Shown here piece by piece: positions 33,587-45,800 of a stretch of DNA of 64,000 nt. Made by a program: the position numbers and the translations under genes. The notes under the pieces are model-generated. The model worked only from the letters and a program-made list of their open reading frames with translations, ran no database searches and was not told where the DNA came from. Source of the DNA: Nilaparvata lugens (taxonomy: Eukaryota > Arthropoda > Insecta > Hemiptera > Delphacidae). The stretch lies in the NCBI RefSeq assembly GCF_014356525.2, contig NC_052516.1, forward strand, positions 23,766,154-23,830,153, given 5' to 3'. How positions within the stretch are numbered: the first letter of the stretch is position 1; each line of letters starts with the position of its first letter.

Positions 33587-34717
33587 CAGTCGAACCTCTC
33601 TATAACGAACCTCAACTTAACGAAATCCTCTACACAACTAATTTTCACCTCTTCCTATGACATTTTAGAGTTTTGGCTGCATATTTACCTCTATTTAACG
33701 AATTTCGGACCTCTCAATAACAAAGTTTTCTCTTGACTTCAACATACAAAATGTAGTGTTCATAGGAAACAGAGAGCCATTTTCAAAAAAAAAAAAATAT
33801 AGTTCCGAAAGAAAGGTCAATAATAATGGACTAAGGGACTAAAAATAAATGGCAATTCAAGTATGAAGAGGATAGGGTGTTAGACAGTTAATAGAGGTTG
33901 AAACACGTGTCGGAAATTGAATGCAAGCTACTGGAATTAGACTTCCAAGAACTTGTCATCCGTAGAACAGGCAGGTAAACAACTGGACTTACTTATCCTT
34001 GCTTTTGCCAGTCATTTCAATTGTTAGAACTCGCCATTCATAGATAAAGGAACGGGAATGCTGGATTTTTCCATCCTCCCACCATTTACTTTTGTTACAC
34101 ATTTCAATTTTGCTGGTTAAGTAACTGTACTCAGTTTTATTCAGTTTCTGAAAAATCGTGATCAGATTCTCAAACTAAGTGTTGCTAATGTGTTGCAACA
34201 TTGTAAATTTGTACATTTGATGATACTGATAACCGGTGATAAAATGGGTGACTGTAATGCACGAGAAAAATCTTCCATTGTCAGGGAATTTAATCAATGA
34301 GAAGGCTTTAGAATTTGCAGTATCATCGGGATACAGTAGCTTTACGGCAAGTGAAGGCTGGTTAGAAAAATTAAAAAACAGCATGACATCGTCCAAGAGG
34401 TGATATCGAATGAAAGTGCTAGTGTTGATATGTACCCTCTTGTGAATTCTGGAAAGAAAATGTTCTTAGAAAAGTTCAGAAAATATTATGAACCGAAAGA
34501 CGATTTCAATGTTGATGAGAATGATGATAATTCTTTAAATTGTTGCCTGATAAGAAAGTAATTACCGCCCAAATCATTTAATTACCGCCCTTGATATACT
34601 ATAAGATCCATAAGAGTGTGGCAGTTTCCTTGACAGAGCAACCTCTCAATAACGAATACCTCTCTGCAGCGAATTTTTTCTCGGGATAATCATCTTCGTT
34701 ATACAGAAGTTCAACCG
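33587..34717 (-). mobile_element. Pogo-like non-autonomous element, copy 2
   Basis: 1131 bp, inverted relative to 28430-29559, ends CAGTCGAACCTCTCTATAAC and TATACAGAAGTTCAACCG, flanked by TA at 33585-33586 and 34718-34719. The two copies are collinear throughout with scattered substitutions. Confidence 0.82.
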
Positions 34718-34724
34718 TATCATA

Positions 34725-36545
34725 GTATTGACCCACTATTTCCTCCATGTACCACATAGTACTACAACCACCTGAATGCATACATACATAATAATTGATG
34801 ACGTATAGAATATCACCTAGATATCTCCCTGATATTACATTTCGATAGAGTTATAGGAAGATGTTATCCTCCTAGGAGAATAAAAAACATATTCATAGAA
34901 CCCATGTTATTGGGTCACTTCACACGATGACAGAATTCCTGATGAATAAAAATGAAAAACAGTGAAGTGGCAGTCGGAGAGACAGCTAAATCCAGCACAA
35001 AAGTGAGTGACAGAGGTAATATCTTCTGGCGACACATCTTATTAGGTTAGTGTCTCTCTCTCTCTCTTCACTTTTCACCAGAATTGCATCAAGTGTTACT
35101 CGGTTGAGACTCGGATTTATTTTGCCACCTACTTGTTCAAGATTCTGAGTTTTGGTACGACTCTGTTGAAAAGTGTTGAATCTCTACTTAAGAAATGCAA
35201 TTTTGACAAGTTGCTTGGTGGTTAATTATAATCAGAGTGAATAAAGTATAGAGAAACTTCACTCACATGGGCTACTTTTGAACAAATCAATAAAAACAAA
35301 TTTTTTCCAAATGTTTGGTAACCCCAACACAATTTTCATCACAGGGGTACCTTATTATTGTTTCTTGTACCATACAGTATAGTAGGCTGATTATTTTTTG
35401 TCATAGTCATTCAATTTCAGCTGTTTTACATCCATGAAATCAAGCCGGTAAACAGCTGATTGTAGAATGAATAAACATTATGATTCTCATTACAGCATAC
35501 TATAATGTAATAAAATTATATGTTTTCTTTACAGTTGAGTATGTTTCCTAGTTCCGAATTTGGAACAGCAAAACTGGTACAAAAACCGCCTTTTAGCGCT
35601 CCATGTGGAATTTTTGTCAACTACAATCAAGAAATTCCTGATGCAAAACTACTTGTAAAGTAGGTTATGTTTATAGAATGCATTTAGTAATGTCAGCAGA
35701 AGTAGGTAATGTTTTCTGTTTCTCAATTATTATTTTCTAGATTATTATGATAAAAAATAGTGTAAGTTACTTGAACGTGAATGTCTTTTGCACTGCTCGA
35801 ATGAAATTCTAGTCTCGGCTAAACGCCTCGACTAGAAACATCATTCTCGCCTGCAAAAGGGCCCTTCCCGTCCTTGTGACTTAAGATACTATAGCAGTAT
35901 AATTGTGTAACAAAGAAATGTTAGGTATATTATATTATATTGTTTCGTTTTTTTTGAAGAAATATGCATTTTTTTATTTATTTTTTTATGAGCATAAGTA
36001 GTTGGAATATGTGACTGATGACTTTTGGTTATATTATTATTATGACTGCATATGGCGATGTTTAAATCAGAAATATTTCTTTGTATCCCTACATTGTTAT
36101 ATTTTTGAGCCATATCATTTTATAAATATGGATAATAACTTAATATTTTTGTTTTGTTTTTTCTTGTAATATTTTACTGTTGTTTATGAGAAGCAATAAA
36201 TTCTATCCTATTCTAAACAGAGGGTACTACAAGATTTTTATATTATTCTTATTAAAGTATAGAGAGTACGTAGTTCATTCACATTTCATATTTTATCAGA
36301 TCACATTCTATAATTCTCTGATTCCAATTGAATAGGTGCGAAAAAGAGTTTTGATAGGACAGGAAGACACCGCGAATTCTCGAACTGAATGAAAATTTTG
36401 AATATGTGTTTGTAGCCAAAAGATTGTGATAAGAAAACGTATTAAATAGTCGAAACAGAAATGGTGACCAATCATGATTCCCTATGAGATTATAACAATC
36501 AAGTATGGAAATAGTTGAGGACTGAAAATTTTGTAAATTGAAGAA
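34725..36545. other. No gene supported
   Basis: AT-rich DNA. CGCCTCGACTAG near 35825 sits in a short G+C-richer patch. AGGGTACTACAAGATTTTTATATT near 36230 (in part) resembles other TE tails in the window. Confidence 0.45.
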
Positions 36546-36549
36546 CTAC

Positions 36550-36675
36550 AAGACTTAACATATTTCGGACTAAGTGTCATCAAAATTTGGGAGAGGAATA
36601 GCACGAGGTTACCTTATTTCTCCTCTCCCTATCGTCTTGTTAATGTACTTATTGTATAAATGAATAAATAATGGA
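36550..36675 (+). repeat. LINE 3' tail with stem-loop, GGGAGAGGAATAGCAC family
   Basis: TTGGGAGAGGAATAGCACGA ... TTTCTCCTCTCCCTATC forms a hairpin; the tail is TATAAATGAATAAATAATGG. Best-preserved copy with 7050-7175. Confidence 0.65.
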
Positions 36676-36679
36676 TGAA

Positions 36680-37750
36680 AAATACTGAATAAGAAATAAC
36701 TAGAAAAGTACTGTACTTTATAATATATCCATTACGTGGATAGACAATATTCAGTTGATATTATTCATAGTCATGATAGTTATTCATAGATATTAGAACC
36801 ACATTTATAGAAAACTTCTTGAATCTGAACAAGGTTGCTATAAATCCCTGAAAAGTAGAGCGACTGTTCTCCAAGGGGCGAAGATAGGGGTAGGTGTTCC
36901 TTGATATAAAAAGTGGAATAACACCAATAGTCGACAGCATTTAATGTGAGTCAATGAAATATTTTGCGAGATATGATTGTTGGACTTAAGAATCTTCAAG
37001 TTGATTAAGAGCTTCTTGAATAGTTTAATCTTGATTTTTATCATTTTGAATGTTCGGAGTGATCATTTATTCAATTGAAATTTGTTTTTTGTTTAGTTTT
37101 CGACTGTAAATGTTTGAAAATCTGACATACAGTACATAACCTCTACCTCTTTACTCTATTCATGGAATGAATCATCATGAGTAGAAACGTTTTAATAAAT
37201 ATAAAGATGACTTAAAAATGGCATTAATGTCCAAAGCATGTTGTGACAAAATCATTCAAAAAGGTACTGAGATTTTCATTTTTATTTATAATAAAAGTAG
37301 CCCTAAAGAAGAAAGAAAATGGAAACGTTTGTATTAGGATTCATACCCTTTTCACCACCTAGGTTTGAAATAGGCTACGCATAGAAACACAGGTGATTAT
37401 AGAAAAGCATTTTTTCAATACACCTGAAGAATTGAAAAACGTCCACGAGTGCAGGGGAAAAAGGAGGTAGGCCAACTCAGACGTTCAAATTCACGTCGGA
37501 CTACTTTCGTGCGGTTGACTATAGGATTTAAAGGTAAAGATAGTAGGTGGAAGAATTTTTTTTCAAAAATCGGGTTTTGTGCACAATTTCTCCTTGTCAC
37601 CCCACCAACAATTTCTCACACCAACTCTAATTCTAGCAAATTCCACATTTTCAATTTTCATTTTCGATTTTAGCAAATTCTTCCTCCAGATAGACACCGT
37701 GTAACCCCCACTCTAGCTGAGAGGTACACGAGCCACCTCCGTGCATTTGA
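36680..37750. other. No gene supported
   Basis: AT-rich interval. A phrase near 37222-37290 (ATGTTGTGACAAAATCATTC, GGTACTGAGATTTT) recurs near 62215-62275 and is probably an interspersed repeat tail. Confidence 0.45.
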
Positions 37751-37769
37751 CATGAATGACATGATAGTT

Positions 37770-38870
37770 CGCTGTTCCCCTGTCCACCGTTCCCCGTTCC
37801 ACGTTCCACGTTCCCGTTCCCCGTTCCCTTGTACCCTTGTTCCCCCTGTTCACCGTTCCCTTGTTCCCCTGTCCCTCCTTTTCACCGTTACCTTGTTCCC
37901 CTTGTCTCTCATTCCCTTGTCTCTTTGTTCTTCCATTCCATACTCTTCCTATCCTGTTCCCCTATTCCATACTCCCCTCATCATCCTGTTTTCCTTGTTC
38001 CACTGCTCTCCATAACCTCCTCTATTCCATACTCCTCTATCGTTCCCCCAGTACACCGTTACCTTGTTCCCCTTGTCTCCCCGTCACCCCATTCCATACT
38101 CTCCCTATCCTGTTTTCCCATTCCATACTCCCCTAATCATCCTGTTCCCCGTTTTCCTTCGCTTTCCTCATCTATTCCATACTCCTCTACTGTTCCCCCA
38201 GTACACCGTTACCTTGTTCCCCTTGTCACACCGTCCCTATATTCCATACTCTCTCTATCCTGTTCCCCCATTCCATACTCCCCTAATCATCCTGTTCCCC
38301 TTTTTCCTTCACTCTCCATGACCACCTCTATTCCATACTCCTCTACTGTTCCCCCAGTACACCGTTACCTTGTTCCCCTTGTCACCCCGTTCCTACATTT
38401 CATACTATCCTTATCCTGTTCCCCCATTCCATACTCCCCTCATAATCCAATTTCCTTGTTCCTCCATTCTTCTTAACCACCTCTATTCCATTCTTCTCTA
38501 CTGTTCCCCCAGTACCCCTTTCTCTTGTTCCCCTTGTCACCCCGTTCCTAAATTTCATACTCTCCTTATCCTGTTACCCTATTCCATAAACCCCCCATCA
38601 TCCTGTACCCCTTGTTCCTCCGTTCTCCATAAGCTCCTTCATTTTATACTCCTCTATGTTCCCCCAGTACACCGTCCTCTTGTTCCCCTACTCCCTTGTT
38701 CCCTTGTCCACTGTTTCCCCATTCCATACCCACCCAATCCTGATCCCCCATTCCATACTTCCCTCATCATCCTGTACCCCTTGTTCCATCGTTCTCCCTC
38801 CTCCATCATCCCTCCGTTCTCCATTCTCCGTTCTCGTGTTCCCCGTTCCACTATTCAGCATCACCGCTGA
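37770..38870 (+). repeat. 155-bp C-rich minisatellite
   Basis: Unit marker GTTCCCCCAGTACACCG (with variants) occurs at 38042, 38192, 38348, 38503 and 38658, spacing 150-156 bp. The unit is built from GTTCCCCTTGT and CATTCCATACTC sub-repeats. The 215- and 166-codon frames over it are repeat translation products; the period is not a multiple of three, so they are not coding. Confidence 0.92.
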
Positions 38871-38985
38871 GTGCTGATCCATCGTCGAATGTCAGTCATG
38901 TCCAGAAATTCGGACGCGACGTGTTATCAGCGGTCTGAAGTGCTGATAACTGGTTTTGATGACAGCTTGCATGCTGCTGACTAAG

Positions 38986-39410
38986 CTTCAACTAAATTGA
39001 TCAGCCATCACTCACACGTATGTTTCATTTTTTTACAATAATTTGTCCGCTCGCTCTCTCTGTCTTGTCTCTCTAAAGTCCACATTCTCGAGAAAAATTC
39101 TAACCAGAATAATTCGAGTTTGCAACATCAACTCAATTGATTTTGAATAGAATAAGATCGAGATGTCAAGATTTTCCAGTTCTATTAATTGATCCAACTT
39201 CAACTAAATTGATCAGCCATCACTCATACATAATGTTTCATTTCTCCAAATAATTTGTCCCCTCACTTTCACTGTATTGTCTCTCTAGAGTTCACGTTCT
39301 TGGAAAATTCTAATCATAATAATTCAAGTTTGCAACAGCGACACAATCGATTTTGATTCGAAGAGGATAGAGACTTCAAGCTTTTCCAGTTTTATTATGT
39401 TCTTTCAGTT
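38986..39410 (+). repeat. Tandem duplication, two units of about 212 bp
   Basis: CTTCAACTAAATTGATCAGC starts at 38986 and again at 39198. Both continue through CATCACTCA, TGTTTCATTT, TAATTTGTCC, TTGTCTCTCTA, GTTTGCAACA and TTTTCCAGTT with scattered differences. Confidence 0.85.
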
Positions 39411-39724
39411 TTGAACAAGGAAGTTTTATTGTTTAAGTTCCTTTAATATCACTTAAACTATTGTTTTTGACATGGTTTCCAAAGAGGCAATATTTTTCAA
39501 AAACGAAGTCATTTGTAAGAGCAGTAGAACTAGGAAATTTGAGCTCAGAGATAAACTCTCTGTGATTAATCCCAGTTCATGAAATTAACCTGATAAAAAA
39601 ATAAGTACGGTAGCAAGTTATGAAATAAACAGAACTTGTAGAAATTAAAATCTTCTAGTTTCTGCATCTCGTTTTACATCATTTCCTTCCGTTATGCTCA
39701 CTCCTCACCCCTATAACCATTTAT

Positions 39725-40190
39725 CTTCTTCATCTTCTTCTTCTTCTTCTTCTTCTTCCTCTTATTGTTCTTCTTCTAATCCTCCTTATCCTACTCCTCC
39801 TGCTACTCCTTCTTCTCCTACTACTCCTCCTCCTCCTCCTCATCATCATTCTCCTACTCCTCCTCTCCCTCCTACTCCTTCTCCTCCTCCTCTGTCTCCT
39901 AATCCTCTTCTTCTCCTCCTGTCTTCTTCTTCTTCTGTTTTCTTCTCCTTTCACCCCTCTTCTTCCTCTTTTTCCTTTTCGACTTCACCTACTTCTTCTT
40001 CTTCCTTCTCCTTCTTCCTTCTCCATTTTCTTTCTCCTTCTTCATCTTCTTCCTCCTCTTCCTCGTCTTCTTATTCTCCTTCTTCTTTTTCTCCGTCTTC
40101 TTCTTCTTCTTCTCTTTATTCTTTTTCTCCGTCTTCTTCTTCTTCTTCTTCTTCTCTTTCTTCATTCACCTTCTTTCTCATTCATCTTCC
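39725..40190 (+). repeat. CTT/CCT microsatellite
   Basis: Long pyrimidine array. A 199-codon Ser/Pro-rich plus frame and an Arg-rich minus frame are by-products. Confidence 0.93.
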
Positions 40191-40499
40191 ATATACCATA
40201 TTTCCACCCTCTTTGTCAGGTTGTAATCCTCTTCCCACCCCTTCTCCGCAGTTGAAGAACAATACCAACCAAGCCAGGCATGGGCAAAGTTAGCTCAATA
40301 TATTAAATCTTGGCCATTACTCCCCAAAACTATACTGGCCGTTTAAACACATTCGCTTCCTCACTCACACCAGTGTTTTACCCACTTATTGTTTACTTCC
40401 TCTTCCTTGCTGACTCTGAATCACCCTTTAAAATAACCTTTCATTCCGCAACTATTTTTCATCCTACCTCTCCAACACATTCTTCCCCTTTTTCCACTT

Positions 40500-40770
40500 A
40501 TTTTCCTTCTTCATCATCTTCTTCTTCTTCATCTTTTTTCCTTTTTTTCTTCTTCCTCCAGCATCTTCCTATTTTTCCTCCTCCTACCTTCTTCTTTCCT
40601 CTCCTTCTTTCTCCATTCTCTTCCTCCTTCTTCCTCCACATTCCCTCTCACTTCTTCTTCCTTCTACTCCATTCTGCGTCCTCATCCTTCCTTCTTCTTC
40701 ATTCTTCTACCTTCATTGATAGTCTCCTTTCTCCTGCCTCCTCCTTCTTCTCCCTTCTACACTCTTCTTG
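40500..40770 (+). repeat. CTT-rich pyrimidine tract
   Basis: Degenerate TTCTTC/CCTCCT DNA. The 154-codon frame (40310-40774) is compositional. Confidence 0.85.
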
Positions 40771-40879
40771 TTAAAACTCATTTATCATTCCTCTCATCCA
40801 TAAAAGTATTAAAATACATTAAAAACATTGAATAGTACTGGATAGAAGATGGATAATAATAATAATATTTTTCTACAAC

Positions 40880-41035
40880 TGCGCGTAAAATAGTTATTTG
40901 TGCAACTAGTGCGCAAAGCGACAGTTTGCTGCACCGAAAGAAACGTTTTACGCCCGAGCCGTAGGCGAGGACGGAATGGTTTGTTGAGTGCAGCAGAGGA
41001 ACTTTGCGCACGTATTTCACATTAAGTTTTTCCTA
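40880..41035. repeat. Unclassified G+C-richer repeat-like patch
   Basis: GTGCGCAAAGCG and CTTTGCGCACG form an inverted pair about 100 bp apart around GCCCGAGCCGTAGGCGAGGA. The CCGTAGGC..GAGGA phrase also occurs in the element at 5430-6039. Confidence 0.45.
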
Positions 41036-41760
41036 CAGTTACCATTGAATATGAAAAGTGGGTAATTATGGGTAAAATTGCCTGTAATGCATCAAATGTA
41101 TATCTGTGTAATTGTATTATTAATAAATAAAATAGAATGTAGTATGTGTGTTTGGTGGGGGGGGGGCGGCTGTGTGGTGTCAACTGCTGTCATCCACCAC
41201 AGTCCACCCCTTTTAAGATTCTTATAACGTGCACCACCACACTATACCACAGTTACCAACTTAATTTTGATTTTGCTGCACTGGTGCTCCATATAACCTA
41301 CTAACTATTTTGCGTTGCCATGTTGCAAATCTGGAGTGCAGGAGAGCAGCTCGCCAAAAAGTCAGATCTTAACCTAAAAATTATAACTCCGCCGATATAA
41401 CTAATTTAACAGTTTTGGGCAGTTGTAGGAAAAATTTTGTATGTAATTCGCAAGTAATGCTTCTTTATTGCTCTTGAAAAACTGTGTTGGGCGAGCGATA
41501 ATGTCGCTTATTACGCTATTAATAGGCCTACATAAATAGCTATTTCATTTCATTTATTCATAGACAATAGATACAATGCAGGTAAAAACAACAGGCTTCA
41601 AACCTCAGTTTGGAATACACAATCTAGAGGTTATGTAAATGATAACTTAATTTACATACTATTTTGAGTCCAAAGTGTATGTACTATACAATAATTTTGA
41701 ATTTATCAGATTAATTAATTTCAATATACAAATCCAAACAAAAATCTTCCTTCACAATCA
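41036..41760. other. No gene supported
   Basis: Contains a 10-G homopolymer near 41157. Otherwise unremarkable. Confidence 0.45.
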
Positions 41761-41761
41761 T

Positions 41762-42444
41762 AAAAAAATCTGGTGTGGCGCCACACACAACTTTCCTTGC
41801 CGTTATGAAAAATGATCACCTGACGCTAGTGTTCCCGCGCATCTCAAGTCTACTATTCAAAGATTTGAGCCAGCTGGTGACAGGTCAATAACGCTGGAGA
41901 CACACGAGATCTGCTATCTCCTCATAGTGAATGATTTAATAGAATCAACAGTTGCCAACAGTTTGCAATTGAAGTAATAACATTTTCTCGAATTTCGAGC
42001 TTATTTTAAATTCTAGGTGAAAATGTTACTGAATATTATTTGTAGAGATTTTTATGCTTATTCTTTTCCACTTGGAATTTTTTGTTTAAATCATATATTT
42101 AGCCTGATAAACGGGAATCTGAAATCAAACTTTGCATTAATGAGGCGGAACTCCTGAAATTTTTACATATATGGGACTTGTGGCAGTTGATATAGCTTAT
42201 CAATAACTATTTTAGGTAATTTAATTTAATCAAAATCGTTGGATCCGTATTCGAGAAAATCGCGAAGAACCCTGTTTTTGACAAAATTTTCGCCATTTCA
42301 GCCGCCATCTTGAATTGCATTTGATCGAAAATGTTCGTGTCGGATCCTTATAGTGGAAGGACCTTAAGTTCCAAATTTCAAGTCATTCCGTTAATTGGGA
42401 GATTTGATATCGTGTACACAGACGCACATACACTCATAAACACA

Positions 42445-42513
<69 letters not shown>

Positions 42514-42644
42514 GACCAATACCCAAAAACCACTTTTTTGGACCCAGGGGACCATGAAACTTATAGAAATTTAGAAATTGGGGTACCTTAATTTTTTTCG
42601 GAAAGCAATATTTTCCTTACCTATGGTAATAGGGCAAGGAAAGT
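41762..42644 (-). mobile_element. TG-repeat-carrying element, copy T3
   Basis: Inverted relative to T1 and T2. On the plus strand it starts AATCTGGTGTGGCGCCACAC, including a perfect palindrome GTGTGGCGCCACAC. It carries (CA)n at about 42441-42509 and ends ATAGGGCAAGGAAAGT. The simple repeat occupies the same internal position as in T1 and T2. Confidence 0.75.
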
Positions 42645-42762
42645 GAGATATTAAAAAATTCAAAGTAATTATACTTATGTAAAAATTCTAAACGTCAAAA
42701 CATCTGATCCTTAATGATACTTCAAGATGAATAATAAACTATTATGAATAAAGACAGTTGAA

Positions 42763-42979
42763 CCCCGCACACACAAATCGATTTTTGTTCGTACGGTATT
42801 TTGCCGTCCTTATAAATTCTTTAAATTATCCTTATAATAAATTATCTATAAAAGTCCTTATAAATTAGATTAAACAGATGATTCCACACAGATGATATTT
42901 GTCAAGTTCCATTTGATCTGATAGAATTTATAAGGACGGCAAAATACCGTACGAACAAAAATCTATGTGTGTGCGGGCT
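42763..42979. mobile_element. Palindromic MITE, about 217 bp
   Basis: CCCGCACACACAAATCGATT, TTTGTTCGTACGG and TATTTTGCCGTCC are mirrored by GGACGGCAAAATA, CCGTACGAACAAAAATC and TGTGTGTGCGGG. Arms are about 60 bp and the loop is AT-rich. Confidence 0.8.
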
Positions 42980-43431
42980 TTAATATAACTCCATTTTGAA
43001 TCACGATGATTCAATTTTCACCAAATAACAAGCAGTTTCCATCGAATACTACTTATCATTCCAGGTCGTGTAGTAAATAAGTTTGTTTTTAATTTTTGGA
43101 ACAAAATTTTCAAGGTCGCTCAATATTTCACTGGTTTCTAGATCTCATTGAGTGTAATTTTTGATATTTAATTCTGGTCTTAATCAACATAGATTCCAAA
43201 TTTCATGTTTTTATGAGTTTGCACTTGGATACATTGGACAAATGAGAGAAACAACCTACTTTCTGGACTAGTATATGAATCAAAGTTGGGAGTAGGAACA
43301 GATTTTTTGGGTTGTGTCAGTTGATGCTTCCCCAATCATTTTAATGAACCCTGATGAAGGCTTATGGCCTTCCCAAAGTCATATATGAAAAATCATAATC
43401 AAAATCGGTATACAGAAAAATATTTGGTTTA

Positions 43432-44090
43432 TCTATATATATAAAAGCGAAATGGCACTCACTCACTGAATGACTGACTGACTCACTCACTCGCAGAACC
43501 AAAAATCTACCTGACCAAAAACGTTCAAATTTAGTAGGTATGTTCAGTTGGCCCTTTAGAGGCGCACTAAGAAATCTTTTGTCAATATTTTAACTGTAAG
43601 GATGGTTTTTAAGGGTTTTAAGTTCGTCTTTTAGCATGTATATTCTTCTTCTTAATTATAATTGAAAGATGTCCATACCATATGTTAATATAGAACTATA
43701 ATCTAGGAAGAGTAACTCTTCGAAACAGTTGTTAACTGGTAACTAAATTAATAATTTTGTCAGGTTGGCATTAAGTTGAGTTGACTTTGTTAGGTTGGCT
43801 CCAAGACTTGGTTGAAGATTGAAATGCATTTATCGCGGGAACATTGATTGTGGACTGCTTCTTCAATCAGAGTTATTCCTGGGAATATTATATTACTAGC
43901 CGTCAGGATCGCTAACCGTTTAGCCAAACGTTTAGTCTGGACCCCCTAACTCTGGATCGTCCCAACATATGATAAAAATGCTCGAATGAAAAATGCAGGC
44001 GAGCGAAGCGATCCTGCTGATCTCATTCTTGGACGATCGGAGCCCCCTGGCTAGACGGATACGGCGGAGCGAAGCGAACCTGACGGCTAG
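43432..44090 (+). mobile_element. Helitron-like non-autonomous element B
   Basis: Starts TCTATATATATAAAAGCGAA after an A, with a CACT/GACT tract, and ends GAACCTGACGGCTAG before a T. Its last 180 bp open with an inverted copy of the 3' terminus (CTAGCCGTCAGGATCG at about 43898). The 3' module is therefore palindromic, as in D. No ORF. Confidence 0.85.
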
Positions 44091-44399
44091 TTTGGTATAA
44101 TGAATTCATGGATGATAGATATTATACTTCGATTCTTGTAACAAAACTGCTAGAGGTCTGGAGCCCAAATGTAAGTGGGCAAATTTCAAAGGCAACTTCA
44201 AATTTTAACAGAATAAGCGGCGCTGTGGGTTCAGCGCCTAGTTCTTCTTTATAAGAGTTCAGGTCACATCACCCCCCCCCCCCCCACCACCAACAACGTA
44301 CTCAACTACCAAGAGAGGCGGTTTCGCCAACTTTGTATTGTTTTAACGGCTTCATAACTCTTTTTAATATCCCAGCATCCAACATACATTTTCGCCCAT

Positions 44400-44760
44400 G
44401 TTTTTCGGTCTTTATTGCAGCGGTAGCGTTCTTATTCTTCTGCTCCTCCTCCTCATCATCTTCCTCCTCCACCTCCTCCTTCCCAACCTCTCTTGTTCCC
44501 CTTCTATTCCTCCACCTCCTCTTCCTCCTCAACTTCTTCTTTCTCCTCTGTCTACTCTTCCACCACTCCTCCTGCTCTTCATCCTCCTCCTCCCTCTCCT
44601 CCAGCTTTTTATCTTCCTCCTCCTCCTCATCATTTCCCTCATTAGTCTTCTTATCTCTCCTTCTCTTATCTTTCCTTCTCTTATCTTTCCTTCTCTCCTC
44701 CTGTATCATTTTCTGTTACCACACTCTCCCCTCTCCAGTATTTCCATCCACTTCCATATT
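44400..44760 (+). repeat. CCT/CTT microsatellite
   Basis: Pyrimidine array preceded by a 14-C homopolymer near 44273-44286. Frames across it are not genes. Confidence 0.9.
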
Positions 44761-44925
44761 CATCTTTCATCTCTCTCTCCTTTCCACGGCTTATTCATTT
44801 ATCCCTCTCATTTCATTATTTCCTCACCATTCCTACCCATTCTCCCTTTTCTGACGGTTCCTTTTAACTTATGAACCTTATTGTCTCTTTCTCCATCACT
44901 GTTTCTTTTCTAATTTTTCTAAATC

Positions 44926-45056
44926 GTCGGTCCCGGCTGCCTAAAAAGCAGTCGTTAGGTCATGTCAGAGGCCCTGAAATTGATCAGTTGCGACCTGAAA
45001 ACTCTGACACCAGACCTGAGCCAGCCAGGTCACTCGATACTATTATTTTTTTCTAT
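44926..45056 (+). repeat. LINE 3'-end fragment (CGGTCCCGGCTGCC family), copy 1
   Basis: CGTCGGTCCCGGCTGCC, GCAGTCGTTAGGTCATGTC, AGAGGCCCTGAAATTGATC, AGTTGCGACCTGAAAACTC and CCAGCCAGGTCACTCGAT, followed by a T-rich/ATT tail. A second copy lies at 62710-62880. This block is a common insect non-LTR retrotransposon 3' UTR; I do not assign the clade. Confidence 0.75.
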
Positions 45057-45269
45057 TTTTTTTTTATTTTCTCTTCCCTCGGACCACTCTCCTACCCATT
45101 GTTCTACTTTTCCTCTCCATACACTTCTTCCAACATCTGTTTCTCTCCTTTTCTTTTACTCCTGAACCTGCTTCTCCCCCTTCCTCTCTTCACCTCCTTC
45201 TCAACCTTCTCCTTCTTCATCTCATTCGGCTCCTTCCACTCCGTCTCCTACTTCACCCCCTTCTCCTCC

Positions 45270-45800
45270 CTCTCAACCACCTCCTCCTCCTACTCCTTCT
45301 CCACAACCTCATTTCCCTCCTTCTTCTTCTTCTTCTTCTACTTCTCCTTCTCTTCCTACTCCTCAACCTCTTCTTCCTCATCCTTCTACTTCTCCTTCTC
45401 CTCCTCCTCATCAACCTTCTCTTCCTTCTGTTCCTCCTCCTCCTCCTATTCCTTCTTCTCCTCCTATTTCTCATCCTCCTCCTCTTCCTCTTCCTCCACC
45501 GCCTACTCCTCCTCCTCCTCCTTATCCCCCCCTTTCTACTCCTCCTTGTCAACCTCTTCTTCCTCCTCCTTCTACTCCTCCTCCTCCTCAACCTTCTCTT
45601 CCTTCTGCTCCTCCTCCTATTCCTTCTTCTTCTCCTATTCCTCATCCTCCTCCTCCTGCTCTTCCTCCTCTTCCTCCACCTCCTCCTCTTCCTCCTCCTC
45701 CTCCTCCTCCTCCTCCTCCTCATCAACCTTCTCTTCCTTCTGTTCCTCCTCCTCCTCCTCCTCATCAACCTTCTCTTCCTTCTGTTCCTCCTCCTCCTCA
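45270..45800 (+). repeat. (CCT/CTT)n microsatellite with higher-order repeats
   Basis: CTTCTCTTCCTTCTGTTCC-type units recur at about 45417, 45594, 45730 and 45770, separated by (CCT)n. The 349-codon plus and 183-codon Arg-rich minus frames are by-products. Confidence 0.93.

Noticed and set aside
37829..38870. 215- and 166-codon Pro/Ser/His-rich frames, superficially secreted repeat proteins
   Set aside because: They read a 155-bp minisatellite whose period is not divisible by three; several frames are open at once.
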